Shown here: positions 1 to 10,594 of the stretch, piece by piece
Layout of the letters: each line of letters opens with the position of its first letter
How positions within the stretch are numbered: the first letter of the stretch is position 1
Assembly (NCBI GenBank): GCA_051453625.1
Contig: JBOZIK010000001.1
Span: 165,943,058 to 165,965,684, forward strand
Length of the DNA: 22,627 nt
DNA from: Welwitschia mirabilis
Taxonomy: Eukaryota > Gnetophyta > Gnetopsida > Welwitschiales
Direction of reading: 5' to 3'
Notes under the pieces: generated by a model
The model's database searches: none
Seen by the model: the letters and a program-made list of their open reading frames with translations, nothing else
What the model was told of the DNA's origin: nothing
Position numbers and translations under genes: made by a program

Positions 1-327
1 AGACATTTTACATCATTCTTAATCTGAAGGGCAAACATCTTATTTGATGTCATAGGAAAAGTAGCAACTTCTTGTTCATTATCCTTCAAGATCGTGTAAT
101 GATTCTTTTCAAATTGCACATGATAATCATTGTAACACATTTAACCAATACTTAAAAGATTTTCAATTAAAGCAGGTACATAATAGATGTCAGAAATCAC
201 ACATCTATTGTCAGACTTAGAAAGGAATGTAAATGAGCTAATACCTTTGATGGTAACCTGCTTTCCATTACCAAAGAAAACTTTCCCATCGTAGGGATGA
301 AGATCTGAGAGAAAACTTTTGTTTCCA
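1..327 (-). pseudogene. Ty1/copia protease-region fragment (gag-pol)
   Basis: Read on the minus strand this is the stretch of a Ty1/copia polyprotein that follows the protease active site and leads toward integrase. Visible motifs are SFLSDLHPYDGKVFFGNGK, then ISDIYYVPALIENLLSIG, then HYTILKDNEQEVATFPM and NKMFALQIKN. In intact copia elements the equivalent reads D(V/I)YYVPALKxNLLSIGQL. The residue after LLSIG is TAA where the family has Gln (CAA), one C-to-T change that stops the frame near position 140. Beyond it the same frame stays open to the window edge. The catalytic D-S/T-G should lie just upstream and is lost in the N gap. The copy is truncated by the window start and by the gap. The copia assignment is firm; the lineage is not determined. 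Confidence 0.88.
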
Positions 328-427
328 NNNNNNNNNNNNNNNNNNNNNNNNNNNNNNNNNNNNNNNNNNNNNNNNNNNNNNNNNNNNNNNNNNNNNNNNN
401 NNNNNNNNNNNNNNNNNNNNNNNNNNN
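328..427. other. Assembly gap of 100 N
   Basis: Exactly 100 N, which usually marks a scaffold join of unknown size. The copia fragments on its two sides are on opposite strands, so continuity across it is not supported by homology. Confidence 0.98.
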
Positions 428-490
428 CCCCTCCAAAGTTATTTGTTGTTAAGGTTGTTTGGTAGCAAAGGTGACTTCTAGTGGAAGTAA

Positions 491-1045
491 GATGTCTTTG
501 ATGACTTCTGTAGAATTTCAAGCAGTTCATATGACCTACCTTAAAACTTAATGGGGAAAACTATTTGTTGTGGCTCACAACAGTGGAGGTGGCCTTCATG
601 AAAAGGGAACAGTTCATTTTAATTGTTGAAGATCCCCTTAAACATGATACAAAGCTTTCAGAGTGGGTATAAGAAGACACCCAAAACAAAACAATGTTGT
701 GGGATTCCATGAAGCCTCAGATTAGTAGTACAATGATGCTTCTGAAGACTACTAAACTTGTGTGGGGGCATCTACATGATGTGTACTTGGGCACTAACAA
801 CATTACCAAGGTTTACCAGACTAGGCATTCTTTAACACCCAACAGGGTGATAAGAATCTTGAGGATTATTACTTAGAGATGTGTAGAATTTTTGACAGGT
901 TGAACATGTTTTAGCCCATTTCCTCTAATGTGGCAAAAATGGGAAAGCAAAGAGAAGACCATAATGTGGTGCATTTTTTATGTGAATTCAAGGATGAGTA
1001 TAAGCTAGTAAGGGCTCAAATAAATTATTTCAATTGTTTAACTTA
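491..1045 (+). pseudogene. Ty1/copia gag fragment
   Basis: The plus strand encodes a decayed copia gag of the UBN2/retrotran_gag type. The order matches the family: an N-terminal LNGENYLLWLTTVEVAF (family LNGxNYxxW) near 547-600, then SEWV, then LWDSMKPQISSTMMLLKT (family LxxSMxPxIxxxxxxxxT) near 697-750, VWGHLHDVYLG, VYQTRHSLT, and GDKNLEDYYLEMCRIFDRLN (family G-xx-S-V-x-DYYxxLxxLWxEL) near 846-905. It ends in HFLCEFKDEYKLVRAQI near 970-1020. Damage seen: a frame change near 540-546, TAA after SEWV (expected CAA), a frame change near 835-840, and TAG after NMF at 912-914. No zinc knuckle is visible; after about 1045 the similarity is lost. It encodes no working protein. Confidence 0.87.
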
Positions 1046-1389
1046 CTAATTTTCAAGGTTAAAGAAAACATCTTATAGAAGTGTTTGTTTATTATTATTA
1101 CACCTGAACATCCTTAACTAGATTAAATATTGCTAATTTATAATATTAGAATTGCTAATTTTAACATTCAAATAATATTGCCAATTTATGATGTTAGCAT
1201 TACCAAGGTTTAATTAGCACAGGGTTTGAGATTATGATGAAGAGTTATATTATTTCTTTGTTATCAGGCTTCTACAACCCATTTTTGATTAGATCACCTC
1301 TAAAATTCACATTGCATCCTCTAGATGATCTCCTAATAATTGAATTAAGTATTCTTTTTACATTATCTTCTATGTCTACATCTCACAGC
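1046..1389. other. AT-rich stretch, nothing recognised
   Basis: The sequence holds short related phrases such as TTGCTAATTT, repeated with variation near 1130, 1150 and 1180, and no coding similarity that I can see on either strand. It may be the remains of the flanking elements. Confidence 0.5.
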
Positions 1390-3230
1390 TTTTAAAAATT
1401 ATTGGTTTCCCATCTACCTTATGCTTCCCTTTTTTTAACTTTTACAAATATACGATCTAAGCTTCATCAATTGTAGTCTCCTTATAATACTTCACTAAGT
1501 CAACAACATTGAATGTAGATGAAATATCCACATTCTTTAGAAGATCTAAACAATAATCATTTGGTGAAATATTATTCACAATTTTATAAGAACAACCTTC
1601 TAAAACTTAAGCTTGTTATAGGTTCATGCGAGAAATATTTCCTTCCATAGGTATTCCATCATCATGTCACCCTTCTCAAACTTTACATGAATTTTATGCT
1701 TGTATACTGCATTCTTAGCCTTGGAGTTTGATGCTTCAAAAGTTTATCGCACATACTCTTGGAGCTTTGTAATTCTCTTTACATAGTTCTTTATTATTAC
1801 TAAATGTTCTAGCATATCATGTAGCCTCTGTGACATTATTAGGTGATTTTCGTATACCACTTCAAATGGAAAAATTCCTATACTCCTATTCATCAAATTA
1901 TTATAATAAAATTATGCATACAGTTAGTGATCCTTCCATTCATTAGGCTTACCTTCACAAAGGCATGTTATCAAGCTGTCAATACTATGATTTATCACTT
2001 GTATCTGCTAATCTATTTGTGAATGATATGCTCAAAAATAATATAACTTAGTATTCATCATATTCCACCAACTTCGTCCAAAATGAAAATAAAATTTGTC
2101 TTTGTCTAGTACTATTATCTATGGTAACCCATGAAGATGCACAATCTCTTTGAAGAATAATATATAAATATGTGAAGCATCATTCCTTTTAGAATAAGGA
2201 ATAAAGTATACCATCTTGCTGAATTTATCCACCACCCCCATAATGAAATCATGAACTACCATTTCTCTTGATACAAGGAATAAAGTATGTTGCCTTATTG
2301 AATCTATCCATCACCATCATATGAAAATCATGTTCTCTTTTGAAATAAGTTAATCCCAAGATAAAATTTATATGTAGGTTCTATCATAACTTTGTTAGAA
2401 CTAATAATGACATTTGCAATCTTGCATCTATCAATCCTTCTTTTGCTCTTTAACATGTAGAGAAAGTTCACACCATCTACTACATGTTCTTATATATATT
2501 TGATCAATGGTATAATCTCTTTAATAATTCATAGATTTATCCAACTCATAATGTTGAAACATGTCTTTATAATGTTTCCCCTATAACATGTTCTCACTCA
2601 TTGATCCTTTGAAAATGCACAACCTTAAAAATGTAGTTGGATATTTCATTAATTTGAATAACCTCATCAACCATTCATATAATCCATTTGGGGTTTTGAA
2701 AGCTATCTTTCATTCATCTTCCCTCAGATATGGATCTAATGGAATCCACTCTTCAAGTATATCTTGTTTAAAATAGATTCATATATCAAACAATCCAAAA
2801 TGTCATCCATGAAAGGCATAGAAAAGTGATAACTTATAACTATCTTATTAATGAAACTTGAATCAATATACATGCAAAACTTCTTATTGTCCTTATTTTG
2901 AGTTAATAATACCAAAAAAGAACATGATGATTAAATTTCTTTGATTAATCCCTTTTCTAGAAACTCTTGTATATGTCTATTTATCTCCTCTCTTTCATGT
3001 GGTACCATTTTGTATAATGCTTTGTTTGGAGGTGAAGCACTTTAAACTAAATTTATCTCATGGTTTAGGCTTCTAATAGGTGGTAAATGAGAAGAAAATT
3101 CATTAACAAAATATTTATAAAGGATTTCAACAAATCTTTTACCTCCATTAGACACTCCTCCAACTACTACTCCAAAGACACCTTCAATACAACTGTCATG
3201 TCATAACCTTTTACCTTTTTTTTTCCTCTC
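1390..3230 (-). pseudogene. Ty3/gypsy pol remnant: RT joined to integrase
   Basis: On the minus strand, from high to low coordinates, the pieces are: the RT approach LPPIRSLNHEINLV (family LPPMRxIxHxIDL) near 3050-3090; HIQEFLEKGLIKEI and SFLVLLTQNKDNKKFCMYID (family VPVLLxPKKDGxWRMCVD); HFSMPFMDDILD (family PIPRLDDMLD); IAFKTPNGLYEWLMRLF (family TAFKTxxGLYEWLVMPF) near 2660-2715. The rest of RT, including the catalytic DD, and RNase H are absent. The text passes to a poor zinc-binding region and then the integrase core: NFILGLTYFKREHDF, VVDKFSKMVYFIPYSKRNDA, FFKEIVHLHGLP, MNRSIGIFPFEVVY near 1860-1900, and an end piece matching KxRFPxGxYNKLKPKK near 1600-1660. Stops and frameshifts are frequent. 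The wording resembles plant chromoviruses, but no chromodomain is seen. The element is dead. Confidence 0.87.
2190..2347 (-). repeat. 79-bp tandem duplication inside the integrase core
   Basis: Two adjacent diverged copies, both containing AAGGAATAAAGTAT (2196-2209 and 2275-2288, period 79 bp). Each encodes, on the minus strand, the segment around the first catalytic Asp of the integrase D,D-35-E core: one reads VVDKFSKMVYFIPYSKR, the other VMDRFNKATYFIPCIKR. Normal integrases have this segment once. The copies have diverged a good deal, so the duplication is old. Confidence 0.75.
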
Positions 3231-3856
3231 CCTATTACCTCCTTTCTTCCTAAGAAGCATACATTTGTCTTATGTTCTTGAACCTTGTCTAGACCTGTTA
3301 ATGATGGAGCCTAAATTTTGGACAAAATAAGGTATTGATAGTCAATATTTTACATTACTTTTTGAACTCCAATACTACATTTAGAGGCATTTTTGTACTT
3401 TTCAGGTAGTAGGTACCTTGGACAGTCAATGATATTAAAATGATGCATTATGATCCAGTTCAAGTCTCTTCATGATGCTTATTATTAGGAGATTGAAAGT
3501 GATGGTAAAAATGTGGATCATGGATGACTACTTTAATATAAAAGCTCTATAGATGATTCATAGTCCCTTTTTCATCATCACATATTATCCTCTTACTGAT
3601 ATGATGATTCTGACTCACTTTTACACTAGATGCATGACATTGGATGACATCAAAGCCTTTAAGGACATTAGTACCTTGGAAAATTACATTCCGTGAGCCA
3701 TAATCTATTTATTTCTAGTCAATGTTAAGTCAAATTTAACAAATTAATGTATTGTAAGCCTTAAAAGATAAAATTAGATAAAGTTTTATTTTGGATTTTT
3801 GGTAGTTATATGTGAAACTACTTATGGTGTTGCAGCTCCAATTCCAATTGTAAAAT

Positions 3857-3875
3857 GGCACTGCAGTGCCACGTG
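3857..3875 (+). promoter_or_regulatory. 14-bp perfect palindrome overlapping a CACGTG G-box
   Basis: GGCACTGCAGTGCC (3857-3870) equals its own reverse complement, and CACGTG (3870-3875) shares its last base. The pair lies about 86 bp before a TATA box, a normal distance for an enhancer in a plant LTR. CACGTG is the known core for plant bZIP and bHLH factors; its use here is inferred. Confidence 0.5.
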
Positions 3876-3960
3876 ACAGTTTTGTAAAATAAGACATGAA
3901 TCACATGCAATTTGAGGTGGTTTTAGTAACTCCTTGGCCTGAAACTAATCCCAGAGTGCT

Positions 3961-3967
3961 TATAAAG
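3961..3967 (+). promoter_or_regulatory. TATA box of the probable LTR
   Basis: TATAAAG stands in a locally GC-richer context (CCAGAGTGCT before it, ATGCTCCC after it), which makes it stand out from random AT-rich matches. Transcription would start about 30 bp downstream, near 3995. Confidence 0.5.
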
Positions 3968-4360
3968 ATGCTCCCTAGTTTTCATATCATAAAAACATCA
4001 TTATCATATCATTAATATGCTAATTTTATCATTCTAAGGCATTGGAAGGAGATTTTTTATCATTTCTCTCTCATTTTTCTTCATTTCCAAGTGAATCTTC
4101 TCTCTATATCATCTTCGGAAATATTCTACATTCCTCATTTACATCTTTTGCTATAATCCAAGTTCATTTTCAACCTTCTAAACTCTTTCAAATCCCATTT
4201 TACATCATCTTTTCTCCCATCTCCATCTATGTAAGAGGCATTACACGAGTGGTGAACTACACGTGATTGGCTGATGTAGGAGGAGGAGAAAGTTATCAAA
4301 TCTTGTAAGCAATTGGATGGAGGAGTAATGAAAAGGGATGTGTATTCACGTAAACTCAAT

Positions 4361-6355
4361 AAGTGTTCGTTTTCTTTATACTTTTTATGCTTTTATTTAC
4401 TTTTTATATCATCATTTTCTTTAAATGCATATAAACTTTTTATAGCTTGTAGCCTAAATTGTGATAATTAGATTATAGAACAATTATTACCTTTCATAGA
4501 AATCTCATTTTTTGCATGTTTAATCACTCCTTATCCAAATAAATCATGTGTTTTATTCTTCTCCTTTCTTCTTTCCTCCATTATTTTCATTTTCTCGTAC
4601 ATTTTGTGCTGAATTTCTATATTATCCTTTTCAATAGCAGCAGAATGATCTGTAAAAATGTTATTCATGTTTTATAAAATTAAAATAATTTCTCTTTTCA
4701 AGAAATCTTCTCTATTCTTTATTCTTTCTCAAAATCAAAGTATACTAGTTAATTTTAGTGCTTGTTTCAACCATAATGTTTTCTTTGCAACTCCAATGGT
4801 TCAAAACTTTCATTAGTAGATTCCTCTCATAATTTAGAAACTTTCTTTCTCAAAGTGTTAAAACCCAAATTTGACCTCTAAAACCCATTTTTTGATCATT
4901 TATTGTCTTAGTTACAATTTTACTACTAATTTTTGAGCTATCAAATCATATTTTTTCTGATTTTCCACAATGAATTTCTTAGTTATTTTTAATGCATTGT
5001 TAGAAATTCAAGATTCTATCTTACAGGATTGCATGATTCTTTCATAATATGAAATCAAATTTTTCTCAAAGTTGTATAGTTTGCTTAATATTCTCGGTCA
5101 AAGTAGGTTTGATTGTAATTTTTTGCAGGCTTTTTAGACGAACTATTTTTATTGGTTGTAATCGATTCTACTTAATCTTGAATATTTGGTTTTAAAACCT
5201 TCTCTTATGCATATTTTGAGTATTTTGAATGTTTTGAGATTTTTTAATTTTATTCTTCTAAATTTTCTCTCTTCCTTTTCTCTCTCTTCTTCATTTCTTC
5301 TCTTTCTATCAGTCAAAACAACTTGAAAACAGCTAGGTATTACTTTGATTTAATGAACATTTGTATGGGGATTTTTATTAATTTATTGTTGATTTTTGAC
5401 CATAATTTTGATGTTTTAATGATTTTATAATTCATTTTATGCTCAGTAAAAGTTATCTTGTAAGTCAAATGTATTACAATTTGGTGAAAATCTTAATATT
5501 ATTGAATAGTTTGCATAGTTAATTTGAAGAATCTAACTTTGTAAGTATTACATTTTGATTCTAAATTGATGTGAATTTCACTTAGAATGGAATATGATGT
5601 GTGGATTACCTAATTACACCAATTTGATATGAATTCACGTAATGAACCTTTCAAGAAAAATTATCTTTACATAAAAAATGACTTTAGTAGACTTGAATAT
5701 TTAAATTTCTTTACTTACTCATATGAATTATAAATGATATTAGAATCTTGTGAACGTTCATGAAAGATTAATTCTTCTTATTTTCTTATATTTCTATTTT
5801 TACATCTTATGAAATTGTGTTTTTACACGTTGTTTTTTCATGATTATTTTATGTCATGTGTGTTTAGTTAGTTGTATGTTACTTAAGAGAAATCATTGTT
5901 TTATCATATGAAGTGATAGTTTGATGGAGTATGTTAATGTTTCCATATGAATTCATGTCAAGTATTCTATTAGTTCGATAGTTGTGTGATTTCACCATAT
6001 AAGCAATTCGACCTAGGAGATTTCTTTATGTTATAAATTGAATTCTTTATACCTAATTTTATTTTCCTTGGTTGAATTATTTTTGAGAAATCTTAGAGCA
6101 TGATCTCCTCATTTTTACTTTGTTAAAAATTGGTGTTGTGGCTAGGATACTTGTTGTTATTATGTGAAATAATATACTTTTCTTTGAGAATTTACATACA
6201 CTGATGGAAGAAGATTGTTTCTAGGTGCTTTCGATATTATATTTGCATTCATGAGTCCATAAACACTTCATTACTCCATCAAGTCTTTCATGTGTACACG
6301 ATCTAACTCTCATTACTTTTTTATGCATCGTTTTTTTTTAAAATGATATGCATTC
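4361..6355 (+). other. Long AT-rich leader or non-coding region before gag
   Basis: About 2 kb without coding similarity. It has pyrimidine-rich tracts near 4550-4600 and 5260-5320. Long untranslated leaders before gag are usual in Athila/Tat elements, so this may be one, but unrelated insertions cannot be excluded. No tRNA-Asp-type primer-binding site (TGGCGCC...) is visible. Confidence 0.4.
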
Positions 6356-7890
6356 ATGAGTAGAAATTGGATTAATACAAGTAAAAGTTTGCATAGTTCT
6401 GAACTCTCTTCACCTTGTAGTTCATCTTTGATTTCGTCCCCACTTGAATTTGACACCCTTGTTGAAGCCTCAAATATTCTTTCTTCTCAAATGGCTATCA
6501 AAGATAATAATTCTCATACTTCTAAATCTTACCTATTATTAGTTAGTTTTTTAAAGGTTGTTAAATCAAGTCTTCTATTTCTTTTACCAATGATGCTTCT
6601 ATATCTATCAAAAACATTAAGGATTTTCCTATTTTTCATGGTTTAGATCTTGAGGAGTCTTATGAGTTTCTTTAAGAATTTGACTTAGTTTATAAGATAA
6701 CTCTTCAAGCTTATTCTGATAAAGGTAAATTAGCAATTCTTCCTCTTCTCTTAAAAGAAAGAGCTATACATTGGCTTATACTAGTTAATTATAATGAATA
6801 TCTTTCAAATCTTGGCAAATTTAGAGAAGCTCTCATTAAGAAATTTCATTCTACCACTTGCATTAATCAAATGAGAAATCTTATTTAGTAGTTTCAAGCA
6901 ATGTTTAATTGAATCTTATTCTAAAACTTTTGAGTGTTTTAGAGATCTTCTAATTAAAAATCCCAATCATTGTTTTGAAGTTTGGAGGTTAGTCCAATTT
7001 TTCCTAAGAAGTCCTAATAAGAAAACTAGAAAGTTAGTAGAAACATTAACTACTATAGATTTATTAAATTCCACTCCCAATAAAACATGGAAAGAATTAG
7101 AAGATTTAGTAGAAGTTACTTAAATATGGAAAAATGTTGATAATGACCATGTTACAAGTAAGTTTAACTTGAATGAACTTTTTCATAAGAATAAATCTAA
7201 TGATGAATTAGCTAAGGAAATGAAAGTTCTTTCCACTCAACTTGAAAATCTTAAATTAGAACAATAACAACTTAGTAAAATCAACCTTCTACAAGTTTAT
7301 CTTTTTGTGAGTTATGTCAAGTAAAGGGTGATTTCATTAAATTTTGTAAAAACTTTAAGGTAGTTCAAAATGTTTTACATCATCATCATCTTTTTGAATC
7401 TCATGTATTTAATCAAAACTATCATGCTCCTATGTCATTCAATAAGTATCTCTCATCCAAACAATTTTCATCATAATTCCTTTTATCCTTACAACGATCA
7501 ATCTCAATAGCAACCTAAATCTTTACCTTTTCCTCCTTTACAAGAAAATAAATGAGAAGAAACAATGAAGTTATTGGTTAATCAAATGGATCAGATGCAA
7601 AAAACTATTAATTTTATGTTCTAATAATAAAATAAAAAGGAGAATGATCCTAGCTTACCTTCTTAATCTACTCCTAATCCAAAATCAATTAATGTGGTGG
7701 AAGAACAAACTCATGTAAATGCGATTAGATTAAGAAGTGGGAAAGTAATTTCAAAACATAGTTATAAAGATAAAGAAAACGTAAATTTAGATAAAATAAT
7801 TGAAAATCTTGAATCTGATGCTAGTTTCAAAAAAGAAAATTAGAAGATTCTATTCCTTTCCTTAATTGTCTTTAATCTGATAAGGTTCTA
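6356..7890 (+). pseudogene. Athila/Tat-like gag remnant
   Basis: The pieces follow the order of an Athila/Tat capsid protein. The capsid core runs from KDFPIFHGLDLEESYEFL near 6620-6675 (family FxGLxxEDPxxHLxxF) through FDLVYKI, KLAILPLLLKERAIHWL near 6725-6780 (family K(L/A)xxFPxSLKxxAxxWL), and REALIKKFHS, to RDLLIKNPNHCF near 6940-6980. A cysteine segment CELCQVKGDFIKFC lies near 7310-7350, and KLLVNQMDQMQKTINFM near 7570-7620. The Athila/Tat hallmark VNAIRLRSGKVIS (family VNAITLRSGK) is near 7715-7755. Stops and several frameshifts interrupt it. The first 80 codons after the ATG at 6356 are Ser-rich and open, then the frame shifts before the capsid core. Function in an intact element: virus-like-particle coat protein. 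Confidence 0.85.
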
Positions 7891-8842
7891 ATAACTATGA
7901 TATATTCATAAAACGTTTAAAGATGTTAACATTAATATTCCTCTTCTTGTGATAAATGAGCAAATTCCTTTATATGCGAAGTTTGTTAAAGACTTATGCA
8001 CTTGCAAAAGAAAGATCAAACCTATTAGAGAAACAATTAATCTTACTACATCTATTACTTGTGTTTTGCAATAAAAAGTTCCTGTGAAATATGGTGAACC
8101 TAGATCCTCCACCATTTCTATTATTGTTTTTTACCTTCTTATTGATAAAGCCTTAGTAGATTTAGGATCTAAAGTCAACCTTATGCTAAAACTTAATTTT
8201 CATGCTTTAGGATTTAACCATGTTGATCCCACTGATGTAATTCCTTCTATGGCTAATGGATCCTTAGTTAAAGCCTTATGAATCTCAAAAGATGTCTTAA
8301 TTCAAATTGATAAAATAGTTTACCTTGTTGACTTCGTTATTCTTAAAGTTCCTATATATTCTAGTAGTTATTCTATTATTTTTAGTAGAGCTTGACTTGC
8401 TACAGTGAATGCAGAAATTAATTATGGATATAACACATTAAAAATTATCTTTGGAAATATTTCCATCACCTTGAATATGTTTTTAGGTTGGAATAAAAAT
8501 GCTATTGAACTAAGTAAACATTTATCTTTACCTAAATTTCAACCTATAAGTGATGATTTATTTTTAATTTTGAATGATATGCTTTATGTGGATGTGAATT
8601 ATGAATTAATTATTACATCTTATTTAGATATAAATAAAATTAATACTCTTGTTAAATATGTCTATTATAATCATTTTAAATATGTTTTTAAAGAAATAAA
8701 TGTTTCTTTGAATAATGTTTTTATAGATAATAGTATTATTGTTGAAATTGAGCCCAAAAAAGTAATTCTTAAAACAAAGCAAACAAGGAGAGAATATTAC
8801 TCAATTACACAACTACATACAATCAAGAAGGCTATGCCTTAA
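7891..8842 (+). pseudogene. Athila/Tat-like aspartic protease remnant
   Basis: It continues the gag above. Visible parts are DVNINIPLLVINEQIPLYAK near 7920-7980 (family VxINIPFxxAxxQxPxYAKF), VKDLCTCKRKI (family LKDLxxxKRKL), then DKALVDLGSKVNLM near 8145-8185 (family xKALCDLGASxNLMP). Next are QIDKIVYLVDFVILKVP near 8310-8350 and SIIFSRA then LATVNAEINY (family IILGRPFLAT) near 8375-8425. The active-site triplet reads DLG as is usual in this lineage. TGA interrupts near 8279 and 8393. From 8405 a 145-codon frame is open; its start matches the end of protease, the remainder is AT-biased and not assigned. No RT follows, so the element is cut off or interrupted here. Confidence 0.82.
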
Positions 8843-10594
8843 ATACATGAGATGAGGATAATGATAGCATAGATAAGCATTGAGAAATTAGGGGAGAAAA
8901 ATGTGGAAATAATTTAGATAATACTATTTTAACGAAATTTAATTTGGGATCTTCAATCCTATCAAGTCTAGATTAGATTTTATTACAACCAAATAAGAAT
9001 AAGTGAAAAAATATAATTGAAGAAGCCAAAACTCCTTCAATTAAGAAGGAAGATTATTGGATTTTAAAGGCTGTGATATTTGAAATGGCATCGAAGTTTC
9101 CCTCAATATCATTCTAGTAAAGTGCACTAACATATCAAATGTGCAATTTTCACAATACTGCCAAAACAATTTGAATAGAATTATTAATCTTTAATAGAAA
9201 TTTCAACGTTATATTAAACTAATATTTAACTAGATGAAATTGTTTTTGTTTTAAAAATATTAAGAAAAAAATCCATCAAATGAAATTTTAGAAACTTTAA
9301 AATAAAATTACTTTGTAACTATGATGATGCAAATTCAACCATCAGGTAGAAAGAAAAACATATAATAAAATATGAAACAATATTTTTTGTAAAATCTAAT
9401 ATAGAATTATATTAAGCAAGTTGTATTACATTTTTTTAATATTAAAAAGAAAAACATTCACAAATGATTCCTTTTTTATATCTTTTGTATAAATTATTAT
9501 GTTTCTAAGGTTATCAATTATGGAGCATAAGCAACATTGATGAAAATTTTAGTCAAATTTTAAAGGTTTTCATTTTAATAGGATAAATAATGACAATGTT
9601 TACTTTAAAACTAACTAGCATGTGCATTATAGCATGAGTGAATTGTCTCCCATAATCTTTAGGAATTCAAGGCAATAAATAAGTAATGTGACTAGAAGAG
9701 TACTTTTGTAAGACATATTTTCAATAAGCAATGGTTTCATACAAGACATGTTCTTAGGTATAGGCTAATCTTTTCATACTAAGAACTTGGTGATAGGCAT
9801 AAAATGTATACAACACAAGAATAGAATAGGGGAGAAGATAAAGAATTAATTTCTTCCTTATCATCAAAATTTAACCATATCACGTCTTTCAATACGTATG
9901 AATTTGGTAAAATAGATACATTCTATTATGAATTTGTTTCTATGATTAGTTAATTGTATTTACTTTTCTAATATTGATGGGTGCTAACTAAGCATATTGG
10001 TTTACATATATTATGTTCATGAGGTTGATAATTGATAATGAGGAGCTTAATATCTTAGACGGTGATTCTCCTTCACCCAAGGTTCCTTCTTCACCCACTA
10101 GGAAGAGGCAAGTTTGCTCTAAGGGATTGAATATTTCTAGTGATGGCTCTAAGATAGACTAAGAAATGGCACCACATAGCTTAACAACAAATTGAACTCC
10201 ATTTTCAAACATAACACTTATCTTTGTAACATCAGTCTTAATGATTGAAGGAAAATGGACAATGATGTTAAGGATAAGCTCTCGGTCTTTTCTGATATTT
10301 TTTCATCTTGGATTAAACATAGTTCCTTATCATTTAAAAGTATGTATGGTTAAAAATGAGGTATACTACATAAAATACCTCATGCATTTTCTTTACAAGC
10401 CTTATCCTCTAAGGCTATTGAGAAATATAGTATTTTCCTATAATACAACAAATTATTATTTAAAACATATTAATAAAAATGTTATTCACTTGCAAGTTTA
10501 CATAATATAGCTAAAACATTATGTTTTGGAAGGAACTATTTTAGTCATTAATTAGAGCTTGGTTAACCATGGACAATGACATGCACCACATCTG
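8843..10594. other. AT-rich region without a recognised gene
   Basis: The expected RT of the preceding element is not visible. At 10020-10145 a plus-strand frame gives GDSPSPKVPSSPTRKRQ, a low-complexity Ser/Pro-rich phrase of unknown origin. At 10241-10510 an open frame of 89 codons has no recognised domain. A weak minus-strand RIRLVKKMHE near 10400 could be the start of the integrase zinc-binding region of the gypsy element at 10595-12400, but I do not rely on it. Confidence 0.45.

Larger units (their letters stand above)
3296..4360 (+). mobile_element. Probable LTR (or 5' end) of a plus-strand LTR retrotransposon
   Basis: TG at 3296 begins exactly where the minus-strand gypsy similarity ends, as expected if another element inserted there. 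The stretch is non-coding and has LTR-like promoter parts: a palindrome plus G-box (3857-3875), a TATA box (3961-3967), and a pyrimidine-rich tract after it. A gag-bearing element on the same strand follows from about 6356. No second LTR, primer-binding site or target duplication was found, so the 3' edge is a guess. The open frame 4042-4266 in it has no recognisable domain and was not called. Confidence 0.45.

Noticed and set aside
694-876. Plus-strand 60-codon frame taken as a separate small gene
   Set aside because: It is one frame piece of the copia gag remnant, which goes on in another frame after a shift near 835-840.
2588-2776. Plus-strand open frame of 62 codons
   Set aside because: It is the antisense shadow of the minus-strand gypsy RT (GLYEWL region).
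4135-4359. Overlapping open frames on both strands near 4042-4359
   Set aside because: They lie in the probable LTR downstream of the TATA box, have no domain, and the plus-strand one is a translated pyrimidine tract.
7380-7395. CATCATCATCAT repeat as a metal-binding or microsatellite feature
   Set aside because: Only four to five units, inside gag coding remnants (a short His run); too short to be notable.
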